Below are positions 11,301 to 22,249 of a stretch of 64,000 bases of DNA, one piece after another (the stretch's first letter is position 1; each line of letters begins with the position of its first letter). A model generated the notes under the pieces. That model saw only the letters and a program-made list of their open reading frames with translations, was not told the DNA's origin and did no database searches. Source of the stretch: Panax quinquefolius (lineage: Eukaryota; Streptophyta; Magnoliopsida; Apiales; Araliaceae); assembly GCA_020205615.1 (NCBI GenBank), contig CM035170.1, positions 35,092,123 to 35,156,122 of the forward strand, given 5' to 3'. The translations under genes were made by a program, and so were the position numbers.

Positions 11301-12974
11301 ACTTTATTATTAATGATAATTATATAAAAATGATTTTAAATGTTTTAAAAATCATTTAAGGGTAAAATAAATACTTTAAAAGTATTTTAAGTTATTATAA
11401 ATAACTTTAATATTTTGGCAATGGTTTCATTAATAGTTTAATATTAATTAAATGTTAATGATAATGAAATAATTTAATATTTAAATCATTTAATAATGAT
11501 TCCGATGTTTGAAAAATTCGCGATAAATTATAATACATGTTTAAAAAGTATTATAAGTCATTTAAAAATAATATGACTGATACTAAGTTACAGGATAGAG
11601 TCTTAGACTCGATAATTACCCGATAAAGTTGTCAATACACCGACACATTTCAAAAATTGATCTGGACTTAGATAATGTTATTAGATAAGTGATTATTTGT
11701 GATTCAATGGTTGTTAAACTTACATGACAATGTGATTAGGTTATGTGCTGACTGCAAATAGCAGTACAATATGATATGATATGTTATTCTAATCGAACGA
11801 ATCATCTATTTAATGATAGGGCTTGATATAAAAGATAAATCTAAGTTGTGTAAGCAGCAGACAAGGCAAGTATCTAACCCTTTGCATTTACTTTATGCAA
11901 TGGACATGCATAAGATAATATCTAAAGTATTCTTTTTAATTGTTCAAATATTTCAACATTGTATATACTTATGCAATGATTACGTATAAAGTAAATTATT
12001 AAATTATAATCATGTTGTACAAGTTCCTTAATTACATTATTGTAGATCAAGAAATATATTACATTCGTTAATTTCTAAACATGGTTATACAAGTGTCCTC
12101 ACTTGGATAATCATTATATTTTATCACATGTTGATACATACTTATAGTTGCCTAGTATGTATACGTTGAATTAAAAGTCGTCTAAGCTATTTGATCCGGC
12201 TAGACACCAATTTAAAAAAATTGTTGTTGAACAAGATAAAACTTTATCCAATCGAATTGTTTTGGTTTGGATTCAAGATCTGTATGAACATCCCAAATAT
12301 GGGAAATTTTATGCATGGCGGACAAAGGATGAACGATAATATCGTTCTAGCAATGTAGTATTTGATCAATACAGGCATAATCTAATGGGTGATCACCCCC
12401 CCGTGCTAGTAAGTAATGACTTCGGTTTCTGAGATGAAGTTCTGTTTAAACCTTAGCGAAAACTAAAAACAATGTTCATAGTCTGTCAAATGATCATCAT
12501 TTATAGTCTATACGTAGTTTCAAAAATTTGAAATCGAAATGATAGTTTGTTTAGTATTGATTCAGCTTACTTCACAACTGTTGATTCGTTGTAGAAGTAT
12601 CGTTCAAAGAAAACATTTAATTCATTCAGCTAAATGTTATTGTTAATATTACTTGCTGGGCACTCAAATGCTCATCCTTGCTTAATTTAAATGTTTTCAT
12701 CTAAGTATGAACAACCTGAAGGCTCTGCCAAGAACAAAGGGAAAGGGAAGGTCGCTGAATGAAAGATAATGCTATCTTTTGTAATAACTAGACTTTATTA
12801 GGATAATGATGATATATATTATGTAATGTAACGAATGTTTGAAGGTTTCAGTACTTGGGATTGAAAACTCGATAATATATAAATTAAATTTGATAATCTA
12901 TATTATTATTATTATTATTAGTATTATTCCTTCATAGAAATGGTATCGTGAAGCACCGAGTTTGGGTTTCAAGT
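8306..12974 (+). mobile_element. Element E, 3' LTR (4.67 kb, inner end intact, outer end clipped)
   Basis: This aligns with 1076-5748 from end to end. Homology stops at GGGTTTCAAGT (about 12974), so the last ~22 bases, including the terminal GGCGTCACA, are missing and the target duplication cannot be checked. It contains the matching TATA-like box (9247-9257), the telomere-like word cluster (8840-9000), a strong hairpin (10192-10229), the AT-rich tandem array (10690-11580) and a (TTA)n run near 12905. Differences from the 5' LTR are not spread evenly but cluster at CTG/CAG/CCG triplets. Confidence 0.88.
10192..10229 (+). other. Strong hairpin in E 3' LTR
   Basis: The arm TGTTCTTCATTTCTGG, a four-base loop GTTT and the arm CCAGAAATGAAGAACA form a perfect 16-bp stem. 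The 5' LTR counterpart (about 2950-2997) keeps the inner stem TTCTTCATTTC / GAAATGAAGAA, but the flanking CTG/CAG bases read TCG/CGA. A second palindrome near 10443-10466 (TATAGCGACGG...) is clear only in this LTR. Confidence 0.7.
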
Positions 12975-13231
12975 TTCAATTTCCTAAAATATTTTGATCA
13001 CACGTCCAATCTTGTCGGCAAAGACATCGTTGCCAATCCCCGGTAGAAGCAATAGGGAGCCGACAATCATCCCCAGCGCGTTGGACAATAATCCAACAAC
13101 ACACTTGCATCATACATTTGCATCATGTTTCTAGATATGTCATCATGTTTATCTTGTTGCATTTCAAGTGTCTAGGATTCTTTATCCTATCCATGCCATT
13201 GCATTGCATGAATATGATAAAGAGGGGCATC
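12975..13231 (+). other. 3' end of a Tat/Ogre-like internal region (remnant)
   Basis: This short non-coding stretch lies between the clipped E LTR and a Tat-like LTR. It ends AAAGAGGGGCATC, a polypurine-type tract directly before TATAGACACTC, which looks like the start of a Tat/Ogre LTR (usually TGTAGACAC...). I therefore read it as the tail of an older element cut by the E insertion or a later deletion. Confidence 0.45.
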
Positions 13232-13389
13232 TATAGACACTCAAATTTTTTTGCACACCTGTCACTGACATTGCAGGACGACAGATTCCCCTTTCAGAGA
13301 TAACCTTGGAAGATAGCTCATATCCAGTCCGAATACTACCAGAAGTTCAGTCTCAACCCCGAAACACACACATGGGTTATCAGTTCCAA

Positions 13390-13752
13390 CCTCGGAGATA
13401 ACCCCGAGGTATGCAGTTCCAATACCAGAAATTCCACCGGAGAAGACCGATTCATCTCGAAGATAACCCCGAGATATTCAATCTAAGTCCCAACACTGTG
13501 AGTAGCAGTTACCAACCTTGGAGATAACCCCAAGGAGTGCAGTTCCAGAGATAACCCCGTAAATGCTTGTTTCAAATGCATGCAATCAGCTTCAACCTTG
13601 GCACTCACATCGATGCACTCAGTACAAGATATGCACACCTCAGAGATGACACTGCGGACCTTCAACACTTGTAGCAGTCCAATCTCAGGGATAACCCTGA
13701 GCAACGTCTGTTCCATCAGCCCAAATCGGAGATAACCCCATTGAGGGGCAAA
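13390..13752 (+). repeat. Family of stem-loops with constant GATAACC core
   Basis: At 13390-13409 CCTCGG and CCGAGG enclose AGATAACC. At 13454-13475 the stem is ATCTCG/CGAGAT, at 13516-13535 CCTTGG/CCAAGG, and at 13684-13701 CTCAGGG/CCCTGAG. Weaker members lie at 13544-13560 and 13734-13752. The loop word is nearly constant while the stem changes on both sides together. The copies are dispersed rather than strictly tandem. Confidence 0.75.
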
Positions 13753-14137
13753 GTCGTCATCTTTCCACCTTGACGCCACATCACAACGTCTCAACATTTC
13801 ATACATACATTTCTACACAACAATGTCCCACAAGAACCAAGGAGGTCCAATCCGAGTGACTATTACGTAAGGCAACAGATAGAATTTGAAGCTTGAAGAC
13901 CGGAGGGCATGGTCCCATCTTCCTGACTTCGTACAAACTCTAATCCCATGTCATTGCGCAACTCTCGACAACAACGGTCCGAAATAGGTCTTACATACCT
14001 CAATCGGATGCCTGGATTGCAATTCTGAATGTTTGACCAGATATTATAGTGCATACGTTCACGTACTTCGAGACAACGGGACCTACGAAGCTCGGGGCAC
14101 CCCAGGCAGCCGCAGGTACACCTGCGACTCCCCCCTC

Positions 14138-14146
14138 TATAAATAG
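14138..14146 (+). promoter_or_regulatory. TATA box of Tat/Ogre-like LTR
   Basis: TATAAATAG sits in CCCCTCTATAAATAGAGGAC, a textbook plant TATA context at the boundary between a C-rich upstream part and the downstream leader. Confidence 0.7.
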
Positions 14147-14622
14147 AGGACTTGTGGGTGGCCATTTTAAGAAGAGAAAAGGCAAGGAAGCCCTGCCAAA
14201 TTTGTTCTGTACTCACCCTAAACTGAGTGCTTTCTCATTTTAAACACTTGTTAGCTCACATATAGCTTCTATTTGTACTTGTGGGAGCCGAGTGTTCATC
14301 CATTTAAAGATATAGAAGTCTTCTTTGGCAGCCCACTGTAAGCCTTCTCACACATTTTAAAGCCTTTCTCTTCATCTTTGCACTCACCACTCTTCATATT
14401 GAGAGTCGTGTTGCGTGTGTATGCCCGGACTTCGGTTCGTGGTTTCATTTCAGTTTATATATATATACTTATATATAGACTAACATTATCGAGTTATGCC
14501 TCGATTGAGCCTAGACTTATGTCTAGAGCATTTATTTGCTTTTGTATATATATATATATATATAAACTGTGTGTCGAACTCTGTTCGATGAGCCTGAATT
14601 TTACATCTAAAGCGTTTATTGC

Positions 14623-14625
<3 letters not shown>

Positions 14626-14673
<48 letters not shown>
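14626..14673. repeat. (AT)n microsatellite
   Basis: About 24 AT dinucleotides without interruption lie in the transcribed part of the Tat/Ogre-like LTR. Length may be uncertain in the assembly. Confidence 0.9.
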
Positions 14674-14674
<1 letters not shown>

Positions 14675-15509
14675 ATCCCTCTTGGAGTTTACTTCGTGGC
14701 GGTTGATCGTCTTTAAAGCTTTCTTTATTTTTTGTCCTGCCTGGAGTCTACTACGTGGCACTTGATTGCTTTTACAGCTTTATTTACATTTCTGATCCCC
14801 CATGGAGGTGCTTCGTGGTGGCTGACCATGTCTGTATATATATATTTACATCTTTTATATATATACTTGCTTACTGCTTTTTAATCAATTGCGGCATCAT
14901 GTGAGCCTAGGAATCATGTGATCACAGATTAAGTCTACTGGATCTAGATTCTGTTCCCGCGATGGACATTTTCAGCTGTAAGCAGCTTGTAATTTTTTCA
15001 CGGTGTTTGGATTTCCTCACATGGTTTTCATGCCCACGAGGAGTTCGACACTGCTTTGTACATTATTTTCTTGAAGATGCTTCGCATCTCAAAAATTAAA
15101 AGCAATCCAGCCGAACACTTGATAAAAAAATGGGAGTGTAAAAGGTCTCAATTACTATTGAGCACAAGGGTTTGAAAAACCTCTTTTATAAAACATCACT
15201 GCCATATCTTGTTTAAAACTAAATATTTACACAAATTCAAACCCTGTGTATATAGGTACGAACGAGGCCTCACACTACTTCCAAATAACATCACATTGAC
15301 CCACACACACACACACATTCATATAACAGTTTCTTGAAAAGTGGCAGTGAATGTTAGGGGGTGCCTAACACCTTCCATCCGCATAATCAAGTCCCCGGAC
15401 CCTAATGAATCTCGGTTTCACCAACCCGTTTAGCAGTGTCACATCACTGGGTCAATGTGCAAACCTTTATCTCGGTTGTGTTGGTACAACCATATAAAAA
15501 ACCAACTAG

Positions 15510-15652
15510 CGACTCTTAACAGTCCATCGTCGACATAATACATGTCAGACCTTTTTCACTTGTTTTTTCAAATAAATCTCACCTAACATGAGAACACTAA
15601 AGAAAAAGTAAAGAAAAGGGACAAATAAAAATCCCGACGTCGACATGGAGGT
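15510..15652 (+). other. Leader remnant downstream of the Tat/Ogre-like LTR
   Basis: TAGCGACTCTTAACAG follows the LTR and resembles a decayed TGGCGACTC-type primer binding site. The sequence then runs non-coding until the TG of B's first LTR. An LTR with a polypurine tract on one side and a primer-type site on the other implies internal sequence on both sides. Confidence 0.4.
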
Positions 15653-16536
15653 TGTAAGACCCCAACTTTCATAAATAAAGGTTAATTTTTCTCAAAACAT
15701 ATTTTTGAATATTATGGTGTGGATTTGATATAATGTTACAGTTGTGGCTAATATTTATAAATTTTTCAAAGTATTCAAGTTATTATAAATTATTTGATTG
15801 GTCAGAGAATATTCGTTTTAACGGGAAATATTCGTATGACAGCACATTCATTAGTGGACCCCACAAATGTAATTATTGCTTGAGTTAGAAAATGACGAAA
15901 TATCTTTTATAAAAAAACGCTTGTAAAAGTTTTACCGTTAACTGTTGAAATACCCGGTGATAAAGGTATAGTAATACGCATGGTTGCATAGTAGCACACG
16001 TTATTGATAATTGATACTTACGTGAGAAGTCACACAGTTATATTCAATTGTTGCTATAGTAATTATTGCATAGTATCTCATGTTATTTGATTCAATTATT
16101 GTCAATATTTTATATTATTAAATCAATAATTGAGATGACAAGTTATTCCTATTATTATTTTTATAATTAACAATATCTAGAAAGTTCTGTCGAGTAAAGG
16201 AGTTTGGTCACCTAATTGCGCGCCAATAGGGATAAATCCTTATCGGAAACACCCTCTTTCTTTGGAGCGATCTGGTTGTTAATATTGCGAGTTATAATAA
16301 TGATGAATAAATGTTTTTAAAAATGTTGAGGGGATTTTTTGTATGAAGTATTTGTTGTAAATTTTGGCGTATTATTTGGACCCCCATTTACCCATTTTTT
16401 AAAATAATCGGTAGAAAGTTATTCATAATATATTTTTATATAATAAAGGTTGGGGCCACATGTGGAAGATAAAAATTAAATGTGCTGGGGAGGATTTCAA
16501 AATGGTCACGGGAGGGGTACTGCATGATTAATATAT
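15653..16536 (+). mobile_element. Element B, first LTR, part 1 (before the MULE)
   Basis: It starts TGTAAGACCCC and aligns with the start of the complete LTR at 32965. It includes the GGTCACCTAATT...GCGCGCCAATAGG segment shared with the C and C' LTRs. It ends where the MULE target duplication TTAATATAT (16528-16536) meets the MULE end. The preceding bases GGAGGT match B's own polypurine tract. Confidence 0.88.
16528..16536 (+). repeat. MULE target-site duplication, left copy
   Basis: TTAATATAT directly precedes GGGAGCCC. The right copy at 26514-26522 reads TTAATACAT (8 of 9 identical). The unoccupied site in B's other LTR (33830-33840) reads TTAATTTAT, confirming the insertion. Nine bases is the Mutator superfamily size. 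Confidence 0.88.
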
Positions 16537-17356
16537 GGGAGCCCTTCCATAGCAACTGGTTGCTATGAGTACTGTGCAACACCCTCTTTTTAGACCGTTG
16601 ATAAAATGAATTGATGGCTGAGATTAGCTTTTGTATTTGATAAGCCGACACAGGTTGTTGTGCCTAATTATTTACCTGTACCGGCTTCTATTTTATTAAG
16701 TGAATATTAACTTGTCAGTATAGTTATAAAAAGTGAATATTTATTATTAAAATAATCCATTAAGTAGAGCTTGTCTTAAAACAATATTTTTTTTTTTTAT
16801 TTCCTATTTAGAGAGCTTGTACCGAAGCAATACTTTTTTTTATTTCTAATGCAAGATGCGACATGCAAACTTATCTTTTTTTATTTATTTTTCTTCTTTT
16901 CTCCATTATATGTTATGACTCAGCAAATTAAAATAAAATAAAATAATAAAAAAAGACCCTACCGGTATAACTTTATCACTATTGAGGAAAAAAATTCGAT
17001 ATACCAACTAGTAATTGCTTGAAACGATTCGAACTCATGACCTCATGGACCAATACCTCGTCGTATGACCACCACCCGAGCACCACGGGCCTAGTTCTAT
17101 GTTCAACCAAGGATATATCCTTAAAGAAAACTTCACCATCCCCAAATTCTATATTCTCAGCATTACTATTATATTACGATTTATTATTATTAATAAATTT
17201 ATATTATTAATTGGATTTTCTAAATAGAAATAAGTTAATATCTATATTTATTATTATCCCTTTAATATTTTTTCTTATCTTTGTAATAATATCAATAAAA
17301 AGATTATTAATATATTAAAAATAAATATCATTCTTTAATAAAATATAAATAATGAT
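16537..17356 (+). repeat. MULE left terminal inverted repeat (~820 bp)
   Basis: It matches the reverse complement of 25674-26513 through AATCATTCTTTAATAAAATATAAATAATGAT-like sequence at its inner end. The first 35 bases contain a palindrome, CATAGCAAC / GTTGCTATG. It also contains a tRNA-like segment (17024-17090, minus). The small frames are not genes. Confidence 0.88.
17024..17090 (-). repeat. tRNA-like (SINE-head-like) segment in left TIR
   Basis: Read on the minus strand, GTGGTGCTCGGGTGGT resembles a pol III A box. About 40 bases on, GAGTTCGAATC resembles a B box (GGTTCGAATCC). Related segments are at 21155-21220 and 22406-22475 (minus) and 25950-26022 (plus). It does not fold as a complete tRNA as far as I can judge. 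Confidence 0.45.
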
Positions 17357-17619
17357 TTTATATTCATGTATTACTATTATTATTATTATATTCATGTATT
17401 ACTATTATTAAAAATAATATTAATAATGATTTTTAATAATAATATAAATAATGTGATTATTAATATTAGTCCTAAATAAAAATATCCATACAGGTTCAAC
17501 AAAATAGATAATTTTTTTTCAGTATTAATAATATGAAGTGGTTTTATGTGATTCAATAATATTCATATTACTAAGTTATGAATTTGAAAATCCCATAAAG
17601 TTCAACCAAATAGATATTC
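17357..17619. other. AT-rich spacer inside the MULE
   Basis: This is simple-sequence-like TTATTA/AATAAT text between the left TIR and the first coding remnant. Nothing else is seen. Confidence 0.6.
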
Positions 17620-18610
17620 TTATTAATTAATATGTACATTAGATAACGTTGGATAAGTTCTATATTTGAGGCCGGAGTAATCTTGCGGATTTCTTGTAGA
17701 GCTCCTAATGCGCAGCGAGAACGAAAATCGTGACATCTTCCAAGGACCACTTCTCTTGAAATATTACCATTGGCCCTAACGAAACAATCGACATACTTGC
17801 ATACAAAAAATGCCACGATCCGAAAGTTGTTGTGTTGTTTTTGGTCGAATCTTTAAAGTCCGTGACAAGAGGATTACCGCTAGGCCACTCATCAAGATTT
17901 GCTTACCATTTCGCAAAACAAAATGGTATCAAATGTACTTGCATGTACAAAGTAGTTGGTTAATAATTTTTAATATTAAAGGACATTATAAAATTAAAAT
18001 ATTTTAAAACTAAACATACCGCAACTTTAATGAATTCGAGTACATTTCATGTAACTTAATATACTTAGTGTCATTGTAAAAGTGGTCAATTATGGTAACC
18101 ATCCAATCTTCAATCGCGAATAGAACAAGACAAAATGGCGTTGATTGGTACTACACACCTTATGAATATGTATTTGCATTCGTGTAAAGGTGGACCAACA
18201 TCTTGGTTAACATACGGATCGCAAAAACTCCATACAAGATTCACGTTAGTGCAGGGGCACATAGCCACCTAAGATCGTATGAAGAATGAATTCATGAAAC
18301 CAAATTGGGACCACCTTTGTATTCCCGACCCTGTAGTATTCCTCTCTCGTCTCGTAGCAACAACATATAAGCGTCGATGACATGCTCGAATATCCAACTC
18401 CTGTGCCCTAAGGATTGACTTTGCATTGTGTTCTAATTCATATAATGGGGCGGATGTGATAAAGGATATAAATCCCCTCGGTGCCACCACGTTTCCAAAC
18501 ATATGTGTATTTACAAATGTCTCCTTCCAATCTTTAAGTCTTTTGGATAAGGACCCTTTTGGTCCATAAGAGATGTGGTCTCCCGCATCTTGTACCTGAT
18601 TGAGACCCAA
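17620..18610 (-). pseudogene. Unrecognised coding remnant in the MULE, downstream of the PMD gene
   Basis: Minus-strand open stretches read like protein. 18269-18610 contains GPKGSLSKRLKDWKETF and ELEHNAKSILRAQELDIRA. About 18040-18120 contains EDWMVTIIDHFYNDTKYIK in another frame. 17571-17816 contains CHDFRSRCALGALQEIRKI. They lie in the same direction as, and just downstream of, the plant mobile domain gene, separated by shifts and stops. They may be its C-terminal part or a separate captured gene. I do not recognise the family. Confidence 0.45.
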
Positions 18611-18684
18611 ATGTACAATATTATTATATAGTAATAATAATTAAAACCATCACTATTAATATAACTATATATACCTTTTGTGAT

Positions 18685-20568
18685 CTAGATCCTCAAGCGT
18701 CGAAAGTCCAAGAAATGAAGAGTTAGTTGGAATGTAACACTCCTCATAGGTTTGAAAGGTTGGAATGTAACACTCCTCGTAGAAGCTTGGGTGGTGGGAA
18801 TGGAGCTCTCCTCGATTACTTGTGGGGTGGGTATGTAGCTCTCTTGTCTGAACATAATCGGCTTGTTTCCCAAGCCCTTCATTGAGTTGTGTGTATTGGG
18901 ACCGTGGTCCAAAATTTGTGGGACCCCCCTCAGCCGAGGTATTTGTTTACCTCTTGCTTGAAGTCGATAGTATGCGTTGAAATCCCAATTATTTTTTGCG
19001 AGAACCAACTCGGGAGGCAAATGAGTAAATCTTGAAAATTTATCAAGTAACGACTTTGCACTCTCAACCCGCATCATGTAAGATAAACACAAACAAATAT
19101 TATTAACAATAAATATGAATAAATGTAATATTAAGTATTTACTCCAATACATGATTTATTAAAGAAGAATATAATTTTATACCATTTGAATAAGGTGTTG
19201 TTGGTTGTAAATGGCCCGAGGCTCATAACAATCTGTCATGGTCGTTACTGTCACAGGCGAGGCTCGGTGAATTTTCCAATGTGTAATTTTCCTATACTGC
19301 ACCATGTAATCATCTATTGGGACATAATCAGAAATTTCAGTTTGTTGTCCTTTGAGATGATCCATGTATGCCTCCCACATCGAAATATATTCCCCTCTCA
19401 AGGCCATGCAATCCTTGACATCAATAAATTTAAATTTATTCTCCCCTTTAAGGTCACCGTGGTTTTTTGGTCATTGATGGTATGCCTTGCATGAACCCGA
19501 ATCGCCTCATCACACGGTCCCGACATCCGAAATTCCACAATATCAAAGTGGATCAAGGGGACCCCACCAGATCCTAACAACCTGCCTTCAAAATTAAATC
19601 CACCGATATCATCATCCCACATTATGTAAGGCCGCTAAACCATATCCCACATAGACTTAATATCTAACTCCCCTCGATACAATGACAAATGGTGATGGGG
19701 ATTCTCACGTCTACCAGGGTAACTGTGTGCTCCAAAATAGGACCATGCTAAAGCCCTGGGTAACCATAAGGATGATTGTGGCCAAGGGTTTGGCTTTCCA
19801 ATACTTACACGCTCATAAGCCCAAATTTGTAACAATGTAACACAACCATTAATGTATTTAACTCCTTTCCTAGTAGCGGTATATAAAGATCTCAGACAAA
19901 TATGCTAACACCGCCACGCCCAAGAGTAAGTTACACAATCTTTAGCTTTGGCAATAAAAGACATATATCGTGGGTGCACACTATTTCTATTCCTATTAGG
20001 GAATAATATTTCCCCACACAACCACAACATGTATGCCTTTGTGTGACGCCCTACAACATCTTTACTTGCATTCTCGGGACATTTATTAAAATGTTCGTGC
20101 AACCACACTAATGAAATTGCCTTTGCGTTTTTGAACTAAAATATTCACCACCTAATTATCTCCAAAACAATCCCTAAAATAATTCAAATTGGTGATGTTA
20201 AGGGGACCCGTTAAGGGCTTTCCCACCACCCAGAACCCAAAAATAAAGTGAACATCCTCTAACATGATTGTTATTTCTCCACGCTTTAAATGAAAAGTAT
20301 TGGTCTCCTGCGCCATCTCTCTCACTAAGGCGGATATCGGACCAAGATCGGTTTGGTGTACAACACCTTGATAACTAAATACTCCAAATCCACATTTATT
20401 TAAAAGGATTTTTTGTTCTTTTGTTAAAGCCCAATCGATTATATTTCGATCAAGATATCGACCGGAGCTTAGTTTTCCCTATCTCCCCATGATATATGTC
20501 ATCGATACATGATCTTGTTGATCATGCAGAACACTTGGATCAATTGGCCCATATTCCCAACTATCCAT
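18685..20568 (-). pseudogene. Plant mobile domain (PMD) protein, MAIN/MAIL-like, transposon-carried
   Basis: The start ATG at 20566-20568 opens MDSWEYGPIDPSVLHDQQ, close to the usual PMD beginning. It continues with ETNTFHLKRGEITIMLEDV (about 20251-20312), the conserved core. Next come HTKAYMLWLCGEILFPNRNR with VTYSWAW (19905-20108), LQIWAYERVSIGKP (19635-19835), VPLIHFDIVEF (19398-19622) and DDYMVQYRKITHWK (19177-19407). The order matches the PMD family, known from Arabidopsis MAIN and MAIL1, which act in silencing and development, and from PMD genes carried by transposons. The frame is broken by an early TAG after MGR, by shifts (clear near 19915) and by further stops. It is divergent from the transposase gene. 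A helper or anti-silencing role in transposition is inference. Confidence 0.8.
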
Positions 20569-20935
20569 CTTTTACCTAAAAAAATACATCAATTCCATAT
20601 TAGTATTAAGATGCATGACAAAATGAAGTTGAAAGTAACATGTTGCAAAATGACAAGAATAACAATACACACTAACATGCATTAAAAAGCGAACAACAAC
20701 ATGCATATAATAATAACATGCATGTATATAATGTAATAATATTAACATGCATTAAAAACTAGTAAAAACAGAAACTATTAAAAACAAAAACAATAAGAAA
20801 AATAAACTAAAACAATAAGTGAACAATTGAGTACACTGGAATAAAATAAAAACAATAAATAAAAAATAATAATAAAATAAATACTTATCAATGCATGCTA
20901 TGCTGCAAAAGTTTTTTTTTTTTTTTTTTTTTTTT
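20569..20935. other. Upstream region of the PMD gene
   Basis: This is AT-rich text with repeated AACATGCA words (20680-20760), containing the RY-type motif CATGCA, and a poly-T tract at 20912-20935. A similar passage with two copies of AACATGCAGTGATAAAAAAA occurs at 21490-21560. It may hold the promoter of the minus-strand gene. No coding sequence is seen. Confidence 0.5.
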
Positions 20936-21426
20936 CCGGCCGGTACAGCTTGAATCGGCTTAGCTTTTTTAATTTTTTTTTATCTTCTTTTCTCCATTGT
21001 ATAATGATGACTCAACAAATTAAAATAAAAAAATAAATAAAAAGTTATGACTCCAAGACAACTTAATACAATTTGGTAAGTCTGTACCGTCCTTACCGAC
21101 AAATTGTAATAAAAAAAAAATATTTTGCTATCCCAAACTATTCGCTGCTAAACAGATTCGAAATCGTGACCTCAAGCACCAATCCCTCGTCATATGACCA
21201 CCCGAGCACCACGGGCCTAGCTGCTAATTTCTACCAAGGATATATCTTTATAGTAAAACTTCACCATCCCCCAAAATCTATTAATTGGATTTGTTAAAAT
21301 AGAAATAAGTTAATATCTATATTTATTATTATCCCCTTTAATATTTTTTCTTATTTTTGTAAAAATATGTCCAATTAGTCTAATTAATATATTAAAAATA
21401 AATATCATTCGTTAATAAAATATAAA
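20936..21426 (+). repeat. Internal copy of the MULE TIR inner part
   Basis: From TCTTCTTTTCTCCATTGTAT, through the tRNA-like segment (21155-21220, minus), AAGGATATATC, CTTCACCATCCCC and AATAGAAATAAGTTAATATC to ATCATTCGTTAATAAAATAT, this follows the left TIR (about 16880-17350) in order and orientation. The outer ~340 bases of the TIR are absent. It lies upstream of the PMD gene. Confidence 0.75.
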
Positions 21427-21949
21427 GTGATCATGCATTAATGACAACAAAAACAAATACATGCATGGTATTATATCCCCTTTAATTCAGTAATAACATG
21501 CAGTGATAAAAAAATGGCAATAACATGCAGTGATAAAAAAAATGGCAATAACATGCAGTTTCTGTTGTTGTTACTATTATACAAAAATAATAACAACAAC
21601 AGAAACTATTAAAAACTGAACAAATAACAATAAATAAAAACTTACTTATTGACGTTTTTTGCTCCTCTCTTCCGAAATGCTCCCTCTCTCCACTCTCTGT
21701 TACTATAATTTTATCTAGTTATATACTGAACTTTAGGTTGAACAACGTGTGTTCTCAATAGATCACTATAGATGGTTAAATAAGCTCATGCAAGCCGGTA
21801 CATTTAGGACCAAATTCAAACACTGATACTGATATTGTTGTTTAATTCAGCTTTTTAGTTTACCGAGCTTGCAGGTGTTCTTTCTCGAGGCTTGCGTGTG
21901 TTCTTTCCTCGAGGTGATGTTTCAAATTTAGAGAGGCTATAATCTATTG

Positions 21950-21951
<2 letters not shown>

Positions 21952-22014
<63 letters not shown>
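21952..22014. repeat. (TA)n microsatellite
   Basis: About 31 TA units, with a second (TA)n run at 22048-22075. Both lie in the non-coding middle of the MULE. Confidence 0.9.
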
Positions 22015-22016
<2 letters not shown>

Positions 22017-22045
22017 TTAAATAAAATCGTTTAACTAGGAATAGG

Positions 22046-22079
<34 letters not shown>

Positions 22080-22249
22080 AATAAAAATCGTTCTACTTAG
22101 TAGAGGTCAGAATGTACCGCCCGAGGCATTTTGTGTCTGAAAAAGCATTTTGTGTCTGAAAAAGTATATTTGGTCTTTCCCGAAAAAAGTATATTTGGTC
22201 TTTCTCGGGTGATGTGGCTTTTGTCTCTTTTCTACCTTATCAAAGCTTC

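Larger units (their letters stand above)
13232..15509 (+). mobile_element. Tat/Ogre-like LTR remnant
   Basis: The start TATAGACACTCAAATT follows a polypurine tract. A clear TATA box lies at 14138-14146. Near the far end are GTTAGGGGGTGCCTAACACCTTCC in outline (15353-15378) and a GGTTGTGTTGGTACAACC palindrome (15474-15491), phrases I associate with Tat/Ogre LTR ends. It finishes before TAGCGACTC, a likely decayed TGGCGACTC primer site. The U3 portion holds a series of GATAACC stem-loops (13390-13752). (AT)n runs lie at 14526-14565 and 14626-14673, and a (CA)n run at 15300-15317. Short frames here are not gene-like. Clade assignment rests on remembered sequence style, not on protein, so it is moderate. 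Confidence 0.5.

Noticed and set aside
14378..14716. 112-codon frame in the Tat/Ogre-like LTR
   Set aside because: Composition is driven by (AT)n runs giving Tyr-Ile repeats; no domain and no support.
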